Origin: Mucilaginibacter sp.
Lineage (GTDB): Bacteria > Bacteroidota > Bacteroidia > Sphingobacteriales > Sphingobacteriaceae
Assembly: GCF_028288225.1 (NCBI RefSeq)
Contig: NZ_JAQBOC010000096.1
Coordinates: 1 to 64,000, forward strand
Length of the DNA: 64,000 bases
Direction of reading: 5' to 3'
A program made the translations under genes and the position numbers. Below are positions 1-7,879 of this stretch, one piece after another. The notes below the pieces were generated by a model. The model made no database searches, had not been told where the DNA came from, and saw nothing but the letters and a program-made list of their open reading frames with translations. The stretch's first letter is position 1; every line of letters starts with the position of its first letter.

Positions 1-86
1 TTATACTGTTTGGCTAAGGTACGCAAGCTTACTCCACCTGCAAAGTATTCTTCAATTACCTGTTTCCTGATTTCTTCGTAGTTCAT
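1..86 (-). CDS. Transposase N-terminal fragment (window-edge partial)
   Basis: This reading frame starts at an ATG (complement of 84-86) and runs off the left edge of the window, so only about 28 residues are visible. They begin MNYEEIRKQVIEEYF and continue with GVSLRTLAKQY, which has the look of the helix-turn-helix at the start of IS3-type OrfA or related transposases. The same pattern recurs, diverged, in a remnant at 4678-4790. Whether the element is intact cannot be judged because the rest lies outside. Family assignment is inference from a short motif. Confidence 0.5.
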   Translation of the reverse strand, partial: MNYEEIRKQVIEEYFAGGVSLRTLAKQY

Positions 87-100
87 CTGACATTCCTTTC

Positions 101-116
101 TGTCAACCCTAATCAG
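101..116. repeat. Direct repeat, left copy, in transposase leader
   Basis: The 16-base word TGTCAACCCTAATCAG lies just upstream of the transposase start and recurs exactly at 4791-4806, also upstream of a transposase remnant in the same orientation. In each copy a GACA/GACACA follows within ten bases, giving a weak inverted repeat (TGTC...GACA). It may be an insertion-sequence end or the transposase promoter. Confidence 0.6.
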
Positions 117-146
117 GACGAGACACGATGTGCACGCAGGAAACGC

Positions 147-284
147 GCGGAACAAGTGGAACAAGCCGTTTTTAACCAAAAATTGATTTTTATAGGTAAA
201 AGGGCCTGAAATACCCCTCCTCCGCGCCGGCTTGTGGACGCGTGGAACAAGTGGAACAGGTGGAACAAGCCATTTGGAACTAAA
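147..284. repeat. Short-word repeats (GGAACAAGTGGAACA) in the intergenic region
   Basis: The 386-base gap 87-472 has no gene. Its left part carries the word GGAACAAGTGGAACAAG twice (around 150 and 242), with additional GTGGAACA units near 257. A single GTGGAACG follows the other leader copy at about 4828. The rest, 285-472, is A+T-rich and presumably holds the promoter of the NUDIX gene, although no clear TAnnTTTG box was found. Confidence 0.5.
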
Positions 285-472
285 AAAGGTTGAGTTTTAA
301 TAATTAACCCGGCCTGGTGTTTACACTTTGGAACAGGATAATTTATTTTGAATGGGGGATATTGTAAACTATGTGGATGGATTATAGTCTACCATACCCT
401 GCTTCAAATGAATATTGAGGAGTGCCCAAATAATGAATGCAAACATGTATTTTGTGAGGTAGAAAAATAAGC

Positions 473-889
473 ATGAAAGAGGGGGAACGTAAAATTATTG
501 ATGTTACTTGTGCCTTAATTGTTGATAATAAACGCCAGTTGTTAGCCACTCAAAGAAGTGCCATAATGAGTTTGCCATTAAAATGGGAACTGCCCGGCGG
601 CAAAATTGAGTCCGACGAAACACCTGAACAATGTTTAATTCGAGAGATTAAAGAAGAACTCAATATTGAGATCGAAATAATTAAGAGTCTTACTCCCAAT
701 ATTCATAATTACCATTTTATAACTATTAAGCTTATTCCTTTCATTTGTAAATGTGTCAATGGAGAAATCGAGTTAAAAGAACATGCCGATTTTAAGTGGC
801 TAAATACAAATGAATTATTAGATTTGGATTGGGCCGATGCGGATATACCTATCCTTAATAATTACCTAAACTACCTAAATGCAATTTGA
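473..889 (+). CDS. NUDIX hydrolase (MutT-like)
   Basis: A 138-residue single-domain protein of normal NUDIX length. The NUDIX box is visible around residues 42-64: GGKIESDETPEQ followed by REIKEEL, matching GX5EX7REUXEE. The usual final glycine is replaced by asparagine, which is tolerated in MutT-like members. The family hydrolyses nucleoside diphosphates linked to another group, such as oxidised dNTPs or nucleotide sugars; the substrate is not predictable here. The stop codon lies 11 bases inside the next gene, so the two are translationally linked and probably work together. Base composition is A+T-rich, as in the rest of the island, unlike the genes after 4.9 kb. Confidence 0.85.
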   Translation: MKEGERKIIDVTCALIVDNKRQLLATQRSAIMSLPLKWELPGGKIESDETPEQCLIREIKEELNIEIEIIKSLTPNIHNYHFITIKLIPFICKCVNGEIELKEHADFKWLNTNELLDLDWADADIPILNNYLNYLNAI

Positions 890-3800
890 ACTAGGAATTT
901 ACGAGCAACTGATAACAAAGCTAATTGCCAACCGGTTAAGTTTATTAAATGGAGATAACTTTTTTATTAAAAGCACTATACTTGATAAAGAAGAAGCTTC
1001 AAGATATCTAAGTTTATACTTAGCTGAGACAATTAAATTTGCTTTAAATGAGATTAAAGATGAAGATAAAACTCATCATCAAGTTGAACTTTCTAATAAA
1101 CTCATTCAAGTTTTAATTGATGAACTACCCAAATTAGGCCTCTCAAATAATTTAATAGATAATGAGGGGAAAATATTAGAGGCTGTTTTTTCAAGACTTG
1201 ACTCTCCTTATGCCGATTTTAGTGAAAGACTTAAACAAATAACGCCGTACACCCGCTTAAGTCAGAGTGAGCTTTTTACTGGTAGTAATTCGGGCATTAC
1301 TTTAGAAAGCGAAATCAAAAAAGAGATTCTTTCATCAGATGAAATTTGTTGGCTTGTTTCTTTCATAAAGTTTTCTGGCATCAGGATATTTAAAGAAGAG
1401 TTAGAAGAGTTTACAAACAGCGGAAGAAAGTTAAAGATTATAACAACTACTTATATGGGAGCAACAGATGTTAAAGCTGTCGAATTCCTGTCTAGCTTAA
1501 AAAACACAGAAATAAAAGTTTCCTATAATTCTGAGCATGAAAGACTACATGCAAAGGCGTATTTATTTTTAAGAAAAACAGGATTCAACACAGGATATAT
1601 CGGTTCTTCTAATATTTCGAGATCAGCGTTAACAAATGGGTTAGAATGGAATTTAAAAGTTACATCAAAGGAGATTAGCCATATAATAGATAAATTCAAG
1701 AAAACCTTTGATACTTATTGGGTAGATAAAGATTTTGAAGTTTATGTGCAAGGTTCAGATAAACAAAAGTTAAACCAGGCTTTAAAGCAACACTCAAGTT
1801 ATAAAGAGGGGATTACTACTTTCTTCGATTTAAAGCCTTTTCCTTATCAAGAAGAGATATTAGAGAAACTAAAATCGGAAAGATTAATACATAATAGGTA
1901 TAAAAATTTAATTGTTGCGGCTACAGGAACAGGAAAAACAGTAATATCTTCTTTTGACTATAAGTACTTTAAAGATAAACAACCGAGAGCAAGATTATTA
2001 TTTGTAGCTCACCGCAAAGAAATATTAGAACAAGCCCAAACCACATTCAAACATGTTTTAAGGAACGCAAATTTTGGTGAGCTTTGGGTGGATGGAGAAG
2101 AACCCGATAATTATGAATATGTGTTTGCTTCAGTTCAAACTCTTATTAATCGAATAAGTCAATTAACTCTTTCTGAGGATTTTTTTGATTTTATAATTAT
2201 TGACGAAGTCCATCATATTGCGGCGTCAAGCTACAGGCCTATTCTTGAAAAATTCAAACCAAAAATATTACTAGGATTAACAGCAACCCCCGAGCGAGGT
2301 GATGGGGAGGATATTTTAAAAGATTTTTGTGGAGTAATTGCTGCTGAAATTAGATTACCTGAAGCATTAAATCGAAAATTACTTTCCCCATTTCAATATT
2401 TTGCCATATCGGATAATGTTGATTTATCTAAATTATCATGGAAAAACGGAAAATATGAAATTAATGAACTAACAAAACTTTATACGGAAGATGATCGTCG
2501 TGTAGGTGACATTTTAAATAACTGTGAAAAGTATCTAACTGATGTAAATGATGTTACTGCTCTTTGCTTTTGTGTTAGTCAGGAACATGCTCGCTATATG
2601 GCCGAGAAGTTTACTATTGTCGGATTAAAAGCTGATTATTTAACTAGTAATAATACTGGCGATAGAACGCAGCTAAGGGAAAAACTGCAGAACAAGGAAA
2701 TCAATTATTTATTTGTGAGGGATATTTTTAATGAAGGAGTGGACATTCCCGAAATTGATACCGTTCTTTTCCTTAGACCCACGGAAAGTTTAACAATATT
2801 CCTTCAGCAGCTTGGAAGGGGTTTACGACTTGCACCAAATAAGGATTGTTTAACTGTTTTGGATTTTGTGGGGAATGCCCGACCTGAATATGATTTTGAG
2901 CATAAGTTTAGAGCGTTGGTAGGAAAGACTCATACGTCTATCATAAAAGAAATTGAAGATGAGTTTCCTCATTTACCTTTAGGATGCTCCATCATATTAG
3001 AAAAGAAAGCGAAAGAAATCATTCTGAAAAATATTGCTGCTGCAATAGGTTTCAATAGAAGGCAACTGATCATAAAAATTCAAAATTTTAAACACCAATC
3101 AACGGCCTCGCTTACGCTAAAAAACTTCATCGAATTTCAGCACATCGAATTACAATTGATTTACAAAAAGGATAGTTGGAAAAGACTTTGTGTTGAGGCT
3201 GGAATAATTAAGGATTTTTTCGAACCCAATGCGGATGAAATAACGAAAGGCATTAAACGATTACTTCAATGTACTTCACTAAGTTATTTGAAATTTATAA
3301 AATATCTAATCAAAAATAAATTGAACGTTAATGTTCAAATGGAAAAAGAAAGGCTTATGCTTTTGATGTTTCATTATGATATTTGGCAAAAGGACGGATT
3401 GAAAGCTGGTTTTAAGTCTATTAAAGAAAGCATGTTGCAACTTGCCAAAAATCCGACAATGATTGATGAGCTTGATGAGGTAATAACATATTTGATCGAC
3501 AAGATTGATTTTGTTGAAAAGGACATTCAATTAGATTATCCATTTCCTTTAAAAGTGCATAGTCGTTATAATCGAGATCAGATCTTAGTGGCATTGCGCC
3601 TTCACGAGTTTGAAAAATCATCATCAAATCGTGAAGGTGTTGCTTTAAATAAATATTTAAATACAGAAGCACTATTTGTAACGCTTAAGAAATCAGAAAA
3701 AGAATATTCTCCAACAACACTGTATGATGACTATGCTATTAATGAATACTTATTTCATTGGCAATCACAGAATGCAACTTCTCCAGAATCTCAAAAAGGA

Positions 3801-4019
3801 TTATCGTATATAAATCATGCGGATTTAAATAAACGGATATTGTTATTTGTAAGAGAGCAGAATGACGATGAATTTGGATTCACAATGTCGTATGTGTTTT
3901 TAGGCGAAGCAAACTTCATTAATTCAAATGGGGCAAAACCGATGAACGTTGAATGGAAATTAAATGAACCAATGCCTGCATACATTTGGAAAGAAAGTGG
4001 GAAGCTTGCAATTGGTTAA
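879..4019 (+). CDS. PLD-like nuclease / SF2 DEAD-DEAH helicase, DUF3427-type
   Basis: A 1046-residue multidomain protein. A phospholipase-D-like domain (about residues 130-255) shows HAK at 224-226 and GSSN at 242-245, the HxK signature of PLD nucleases. A superfamily 2 helicase core follows: Walker A GTGKT near 350, DEVH at 442-445, and the motif VI QQLGRGLRL near 650. The C-terminal part (about 700-1046) fits the DUF3427 region found in this architecture. Proteins of this layout act on nucleic acid and often lie in defence or mobile islands (family knowledge). The start overlaps the NUDIX gene by 11 bases, implying coupled translation. A role in phage or plasmid defence is inference, supported by the flanking transposase remnants and the phage-gene fragment nearby. 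Confidence 0.85.
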   Translation: MQFELGIYEQLITKLIANRLSLLNGDNFFIKSTILDKEEASRYLSLYLAETIKFALNEIKDEDKTHHQVELSNKLIQVLIDELPKLGLSNNLIDNEGKILEAVFSRLDSPYADFSERLKQITPYTRLSQSELFTGSNSGITLESEIKKEILSSDEICWLVSFIKFSGIRIFKEELEEFTNSGRKLKIITTTYMGATDVKAVEFLSSLKNTEIKVSYNSEHERLHAKAYLFLRKTGFNTGYIGSSNISRSALTNGLEWNLKVTSKEISHIIDKFKKTFDTYWVDKDFEVYVQGSDKQKLNQALKQHSSYKEGITTFFDLKPFPYQEEILEKLKSERLIHNRYKNLIVAATGTGKTVISSFDYKYFKDKQPRARLLFVAHRKEILEQAQTTFKHVLRNANFGELWVDGEEPDNYEYVFASVQTLINRISQLTLSEDFFDFIIIDEVHHIAASSYRPILEKFKPKILLGLTATPERGDGEDILKDFCGVIAAEIRLPEALNRKLLSPFQYFAISDNVDLSKLSWKNGKYEINELTKLYTEDDRRVGDILNNCEKYLTDVNDVTALCFCVSQEHARYMAEKFTIVGLKADYLTSNNTGDRTQLREKLQNKEINYLFVRDIFNEGVDIPEIDTVLFLRPTESLTIFLQQLGRGLRLAPNKDCLTVLDFVGNARPEYDFEHKFRALVGKTHTSIIKEIEDEFPHLPLGCSIILEKKAKEIILKNIAAAIGFNRRQLIIKIQNFKHQSTASLTLKNFIEFQHIELQLIYKKDSWKRLCVEAGIIKDFFEPNADEITKGIKRLLQCTSLSYLKFIKYLIKNKLNVNVQMEKERLMLLMFHYDIWQKDGLKAGFKSIKESMLQLAKNPTMIDELDEVITYLIDKIDFVEKDIQLDYPFPLKVHSRYNRDQILVALRLHEFEKSSSNREGVALNKYLNTEALFVTLKKSEKEYSPTTLYDDYAINEYLFHWQSQNATSPESQKGLSYINHADLNKRILLFVREQNDDEFGFTMSYVFLGEANFINSNGAKPMNVEWKLNEPMPAYIWKESGKLAIG

Positions 4020-4075
4020 TATAAGTTCACTTATATCCGATTGACAAATTATTTTGATGTTTCTACCCTGGCTAT

Positions 4076-4384
4076 ATGCCAAACATCAAATTCAACTACC
4101 TCTATCGCGATAGCGCCAACTATAAAAAGTATGGTTCCGTAATATTTTCCAATCCCGATAATATCGAGTTGTCTGAAATAGAAGCACTCATTCGGTCTAA
4201 GTTAATTTGGGGTGAATGGTTTTATGCAGAAGAATGGGGATTACCAGAATTATTTTTGGACACATTTGATTATAGGGTTGATCCTACTTGGCATGAGTTT
4301 GAGCATATAGAACATACAAATGAAATAGCAAATCAATCCATTACGATTAATAAATACCAAATAATTCTTAAATTCCCCTTTTAA
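4076..4384 (+). CDS. Hypothetical protein, 102 residues
   Basis: The predicted protein is small, acidic and rich in aromatic residues (repeated W, Y and F, with an acidic WHEFEHIEHTNE stretch near residue 76). No signal peptide or membrane segment is seen. It follows the helicase gene by 56 bases on the same strand and shares its A+T-rich composition, so it may belong to the same acquired cassette. I do not recognise a family. The open frame, ATG start and codon use support a real gene. Confidence 0.55.
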   Translation: MPNIKFNYLYRDSANYKKYGSVIFSNPDNIELSEIEALIRSKLIWGEWFYAEEWGLPELFLDTFDYRVDPTWHEFEHIEHTNEIANQSITINKYQIILKFPF

Positions 4385-4400
4385 TTTAACCCTTATCACC

Positions 4401-4673
4401 ATGAGCGAAAACACTTCCAACACATCCGCCACCCATCCTGAAAACCAAGAATCAATTAGTCCATTCCGCATAAACAGTAAGCCGCCTGTAGGGTCTGCTA
4501 TGCTTTATGCCGGCGGAGCCAATATGACAATGGCCTTAGACGCGCATGGCTGAATGGTGTGCGATGGCCGTACACTCCGGGTGGTAGACTATCCCGTATT
4601 GTTCGCGCTAATTGGATATAATTACGGGGGCAGCGATGCAAATTTTATGACCCCGTTGCTTCCTGGCCCTTAA
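4401..4673 (+). pseudogene. Phage tail-collar domain protein, broken by TGA and truncated
   Basis: Reading from ATG 4401 gives 50 residues ending at TGA 4551-4553, including PVGSAMLYAGGAN. The frame continues past the TGA as MVCDGRTLRVVDYPVLFALI, then GYNYGGSDANFMTP, to TAA 4671-4673. Together this matches the tail-collar fold (PxGxxxxxAG...GWxxCDG...YxxLFxxIGxxYGG). The TGA sits exactly where the family has the conserved Trp of GWxxCDG, so a single TGG-to-TGA change explains it. The protein also ends where the next conserved segment should start, beside a transposase remnant. Two lesions make a pseudogene likely; readthrough cannot be excluded. Confidence 0.7.
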
Positions 4674-4677
4674 CATT

Positions 4678-4790
4678 ATGGTCATATCCATATTTGTATG
4701 CCAATTTACGAAGACTTATGTCTGTCGACAAGTATTCTAATATTAACTGCTGTTTTACCGTTTCTATTTTTACGAGTGAAATCTCCCTTG
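4678..4790 (-). pseudogene. Transposase N-terminal remnant
   Basis: The minus strand reads KIETVKQQLILEYLST then DISLRKLAYKYGYD, collinear with the N-terminus of the transposase at 1-86 (IRKQVIEEYF..GVSLRTLAKQY). No ATG is in frame: the position corresponding to the start reads ATT (complement of 4780-4782). The frame stops soon afterwards, at 4645-4647, against the tail-collar fragment. It is therefore a decayed stub, presumably left by an insertion that truncated the tail-collar gene. Confidence 0.6.
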
Positions 4791-4806
4791 TGTCAACCCT
4801 AATCAG
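4791..4806. repeat. Direct repeat, right copy, in transposase-remnant leader
   Basis: Exact second copy of the 16-base word at 101-116. The two copies lie 4690 bases apart in the same orientation and enclose the NUDIX/helicase cassette. Embedded in TGTGTC...GACACA, a six-base inverted repeat. Confidence 0.6.
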
Positions 4807-4886
4807 TACGACACATCGCATGTAAAAGTGGAACGCTTTTTTGGATGGTCATTGGTCATTAGGTCATTTTGAAGGGAGAGCTGTCC

Positions 4887-5894
4887 CTACGGAAACTTAT
4901 ACAATATCCCTAAAGCCAGTCCTTCCGTCCCCTGCACCCGCGAGGAGGTATTTTTGTCGTAAAGGAAAGTGCCGTTAATGGTAAAGGCAATAAGGCGGTT
5001 CACTTTTGTGCTCAGCACGGCATCAATACGGTGGCTGGTGTAGGCCAGGGCCTGCTGGTAGGGTATAAACAGGGCATAGCGTACATTCACGTGCGTACTT
5101 TTTGAAAGGTCCTTATCAAGCGTTGCTACTGCCTGGAAAGCCAGCTCATTAAGTATGGTTTTACCAATGGGCACGCCGTAGTTGGTGGGCTGGTTGTGGT
5201 AAATGGTGGTATCTAAAACAAAGGTCTGGCGGGCGGTACCGGTACCCAGCCTCAGGTCGAAATACTTGGTGGGCTTGTACTCAAAACCCACCGACTCGGT
5301 TAAATATCCCGGCGACATCAGGTTCGAGATCAGCTGGGAAACATCATTGCCTACAGAATCTGTAGTATAATTATACCCCTTGTCAAACTGCGACTCGAAC
5401 GTTAACGACCCGAAAAACGACCAGTGCTTTGAAATTTGCGAGGCTATTTTGTTATCAAAAAAGATACGGTCGTTAGTCTTGCGCGATCCCTGGCCTTTAT
5501 TTTTCGAGATGCCGTAAAGCAGGCTCAGCTCGGAGGTAAAATCAAACGGCGATTTATTATATTCAACCTTATAATCAAAGTTGCTTCCCAGGGCAATGGC
5601 GCTGATCCCCCCCGCACTGTAGTTACTGCTAAATGCCGACTGGTTAAAATTAAGTCCGAACAATACAGCCTTATGCCAGTAGCTCACCTTATAATCAAGC
5701 ATGGTAACCGGAATTTGTTCCTGGTGGATCTGCAGCTCTCTAAAACGGAATGGCAGCGGGTTTTTGCCCGGCTCAATGCGGTATTTATTAAGCTGGTTGG
5801 TGTCAACTTTTAACGAATCGGTTTGTTGTGCTTTGGCCGAAATGGCAATACCAAATAAAAACAAGAAAAACAGTGTGGTACCGGTTTTAAACAT
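4887..5894 (-). CDS. DUF3078 outer-membrane-type protein
   Basis: The 335-residue product has a signal peptide (hydrophobic residues 6-20, cleavage after SAKAQ). The body has alternating aromatic and polar strands and ends in GLALGILYKFP, the pattern of an outer-membrane beta barrel with a C-terminal phenylalanine. The layout matches the Bacteroidota family DUF3078, whose function is unknown. It stands alone: a remnant island lies downstream and an 827-base gap upstream. The ATG at the complement of 5892-5894 gives the signal peptide its normal length. Confidence 0.75.
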   Translation of the reverse strand: MFKTGTTLFFLFLFGIAISAKAQQTDSLKVDTNQLNKYRIEPGKNPLPFRFRELQIHQEQIPVTMLDYKVSYWHKAVLFGLNFNQSAFSSNYSAGGISAIALGSNFDYKVEYNKSPFDFTSELSLLYGISKNKGQGSRKTNDRIFFDNKIASQISKHWSFFGSLTFESQFDKGYNYTTDSVGNDVSQLISNLMSPGYLTESVGFEYKPTKYFDLRLGTGTARQTFVLDTTIYHNQPTNYGVPIGKTILNELAFQAVATLDKDLSKSTHVNVRYALFIPYQQALAYTSHRIDAVLSTKVNRLIAFTINGTFLYDKNTSSRVQGTEGLALGILYKFP

Positions 5895-6035
5895 AGTAGC
5901 GCATTTTAGCGGTAAAGCGTAAAGTAAAAGGCATAATGCGCTTTCGTTTACAGGCTTTAACAGTTAAGTCGCAAATTTATTATAATATAGCAATAATGTT
6001 ATAATGACAGGTGATAAAAAGTTTAGGAGTTCACC

Positions 6036-6200
6036 ATCTAACTGCCAACTCAAAACTGCCAACTGAACAAGGGCGTTCCCGCTGATAGAAGCGGGCGGGC
6101 TTTACACTCATACTCCTGCAGGCCTTAGGCGCAATTTTGCAAACCAGTAACCCGCTGCAAAATCACTGCCCACTGCAAACTATTAACTGCAAACTAAAAA
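6036..6200. repeat. Short-word repeat array (ACTGCCAACT / CACTGCAAAC)
   Basis: The 827-base gap 5895-6721 has no gene. Its first part repeats words such as AACTGCCAACT (around 6040 and 6056) and ACTGC(A)AACTA (around 6173 and 6187). The remainder holds the elements listed separately at 6272-6516, 6631-6648 and the dinB promoter. Confidence 0.4.
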
Positions 6201-6271
6201 GGGCCGGTATCCGTTGCAATCCCTAACGCAAAATGGAGGATAAGGAAGTGATGTCGGGGTAAGTAAATACT

Positions 6272-6516
6272 GGGAAATCGCTTTTAAAAAATAGCAGTAC
6301 CAATAATTGGTAGAAAACGACGATAACTAAACGTCTGATTTTATTAGCATGTTTCATATCCTCTCCCGCTGGCCTTCGACCTGCGCTATTATATGTCGCC
6401 CTTTCCTTAATGTTTTGGTTCTACTACAACGCTAAAGGCCTGAAAGGTCGTAATACATTAGCGCAGGTCGAAGGCCTGCGTAATAAATGGCGGTAGAAAT
6501 TCTAAAAGCGATTTCC
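6272..6516. repeat. MITE-like element with terminal inverted repeats
   Basis: The ends are GGAAATCGCTTTTAAAA and, inverted, GGAAATCGCTTTTAGAA, differing at one base of 17. Inside lies a perfect 17-base inverted repeat (6371-6387 and 6460-6476) that could form a long-loop hairpin. A shorter relative with the same left end and interior words (GATAACTAAA, CTGATTT) lies at 63468-63600. No coding frame is seen. This fits a non-autonomous mobile element, or a REP-like family specific to this genome. Confidence 0.55.
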
Positions 6517-6630
6517 TTGTGAGTAAACACCGCCGCGCATTTGCGTTAATATCGCGCGCAAATTTACCCACCCGGTCGACGCTGCGCTGGACCGCCCTCC
6601 CTTCGCTGCGCGGAAGGAGGGCCGGGGAAG

Positions 6631-6648
6631 CCGACCAGCGCTGGTCGG
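6631..6648. repeat. Perfect 18-base palindrome
   Basis: The sequence CCGACCAGCGCTGGTCGG reads identically on both strands. It follows a CCCTCC...GGAGGG stem in a G+C-rich patch about 75 bases before the dinB start. It could be an operator or a repeat relic; no regulator is evident. Confidence 0.4.
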
Positions 6649-6671
6649 GTAAGTAAACCCACCACCATTCC

Positions 6672-6704
6672 TTGCAAATTATCCCCTGGTTGCCATTATA
6701 TTTG
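6672..6704 (+). promoter_or_regulatory. Candidate dinB promoter
   Basis: A -7 box TATATTTG at 6697-6704 matches the Bacteroidota consensus TAnnTTTG exactly, with a TTG at 6672-6674 in the -33 role 22 bases before it. Transcription would start about ten bases before the dinB ATG. Confidence 0.55.
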
Positions 6705-6721
6705 TAAAGCTTGTAATACAC

Positions 6722-7834
6722 ATGGAAAACACCCCCGCTCAAACTCACCGTAAGATCATCCATATTGATATGGACGCATTTTACGCATCTGTTGAGCAGC
6801 GCGACAACCCCGAATATCGTGGTAAGCCATTAGTTGTAGGCGGCCCGCCCGAAGGCAGGGGTGGTGTGGTAGCTACAGCCAGCTATGAGGCCCGCAAGTT
6901 TGGCATCCGCTCGGCCATGTCATCAAAGCAGGCATTGCAGCTTTGTCCGCATGCGTTGTTTGTTCGCCCCAGGTTTGCCGCCTATAAAGAAGTCTCGCAA
7001 AAGATCCGCGAGATCTTCGGTCGCTACACCGATTTGATCGAACCGCTTTCGCTGGATGAAGCTTACCTGGATGTAACCAGCGATAAGCTCAACATCGGCT
7101 CGGCCATTGAGATAGCGCAGCAAATAAAACAGGCTATAAAAAATGAGCTGCAGCTAACCGCATCTGCCGGGGTATCCATTAATAAATTTGTAGCCAAAAT
7201 AGCATCCGATATCAATAAGCCCGATGGTTTGAAATTTATCGGACCGTCGGCTATCGAAAGCTTTATGGAAAAGCTGCCTGTCGAGAAGTTTTTTGGCGTG
7301 GGCAAGGTAACCGCACAAAAAATGAAGAACATGGGCCTGCACACCGGCGATGATCTTAAAAAGCTCACCGAGGCCGAGCTTACCAAACATTTTGGCAAGG
7401 TCGGCAGGTTTTATTTTAACATAGTGCGTGGAATTGACAACCGCGAGGTGCAGCCCCATCGTGAAACAAAATCATTAGCCGCCGAAGACACCTTTGCCTA
7501 TGATCTTACCACCATCGAAGAAATGGAGGCCGAGCTTGATAAGATCGCTATCACCGTTTGCAATCGCCTGCAAAACTATCAGCTAAAGGGCCGCACCATC
7601 ACCCTGAAAATAAAATACAGCGATTTTAAACAGATCACCCGCAATCAGTCATTCCCCGCTGGCTTAAATGATCTTGAAACCATCAGCATTACAGCAAAAA
7701 AGCTGCTTGCCGCAACAGAACCGGAAGATAAGCGGGTCAGGCTGCTGGGCATTTCCCTCTCAAATTTTGCAGAAATAACTATAAAACAAAAAGAAGAAAA
7801 ATCAACAGACCAGCTCAGGCTGTTCCCTTTTTAG
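6722..7834 (+). CDS. dinB: DNA polymerase IV (Y-family)
   Basis: A 370-residue Y-family translesion polymerase, close to the usual 350-365. The catalytic acidic residues are visible: HIDMDAF (D16, D18) and LSLDEAYLD (D112, E113). A little-finger domain follows in the C-terminal third. The C-terminus DQLRLFPF carries a beta-clamp-binding motif (QLRLF), which tethers the enzyme to the replication clamp. The protein bypasses damaged template bases with low fidelity. The gene is monocistronic, with a good promoter 18 bases upstream of the start. No LexA-like box was recognised. Confidence 0.95.
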   Translation: MENTPAQTHRKIIHIDMDAFYASVEQRDNPEYRGKPLVVGGPPEGRGGVVATASYEARKFGIRSAMSSKQALQLCPHALFVRPRFAAYKEVSQKIREIFGRYTDLIEPLSLDEAYLDVTSDKLNIGSAIEIAQQIKQAIKNELQLTASAGVSINKFVAKIASDINKPDGLKFIGPSAIESFMEKLPVEKFFGVGKVTAQKMKNMGLHTGDDLKKLTEAELTKHFGKVGRFYFNIVRGIDNREVQPHRETKSLAAEDTFAYDLTTIEEMEAELDKIAITVCNRLQNYQLKGRTITLKIKYSDFKQITRNQSFPAGLNDLETISITAKKLLAATEPEDKRVRLLGISLSNFAEITIKQKEEKSTDQLRLFPF

Positions 7835-7879
7835 GTAAAGCCGGTTTCGCTGGTCTGCGTTCTTATAAAGCTATAATCC

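Noticed and set aside
4551..4553. TGA as a selenocysteine or recoded codon in the tail-collar frame
   Set aside because: The position corresponds to a conserved Trp, not Cys, no SECIS-like hairpin is visible and the gene is truncated anyway.
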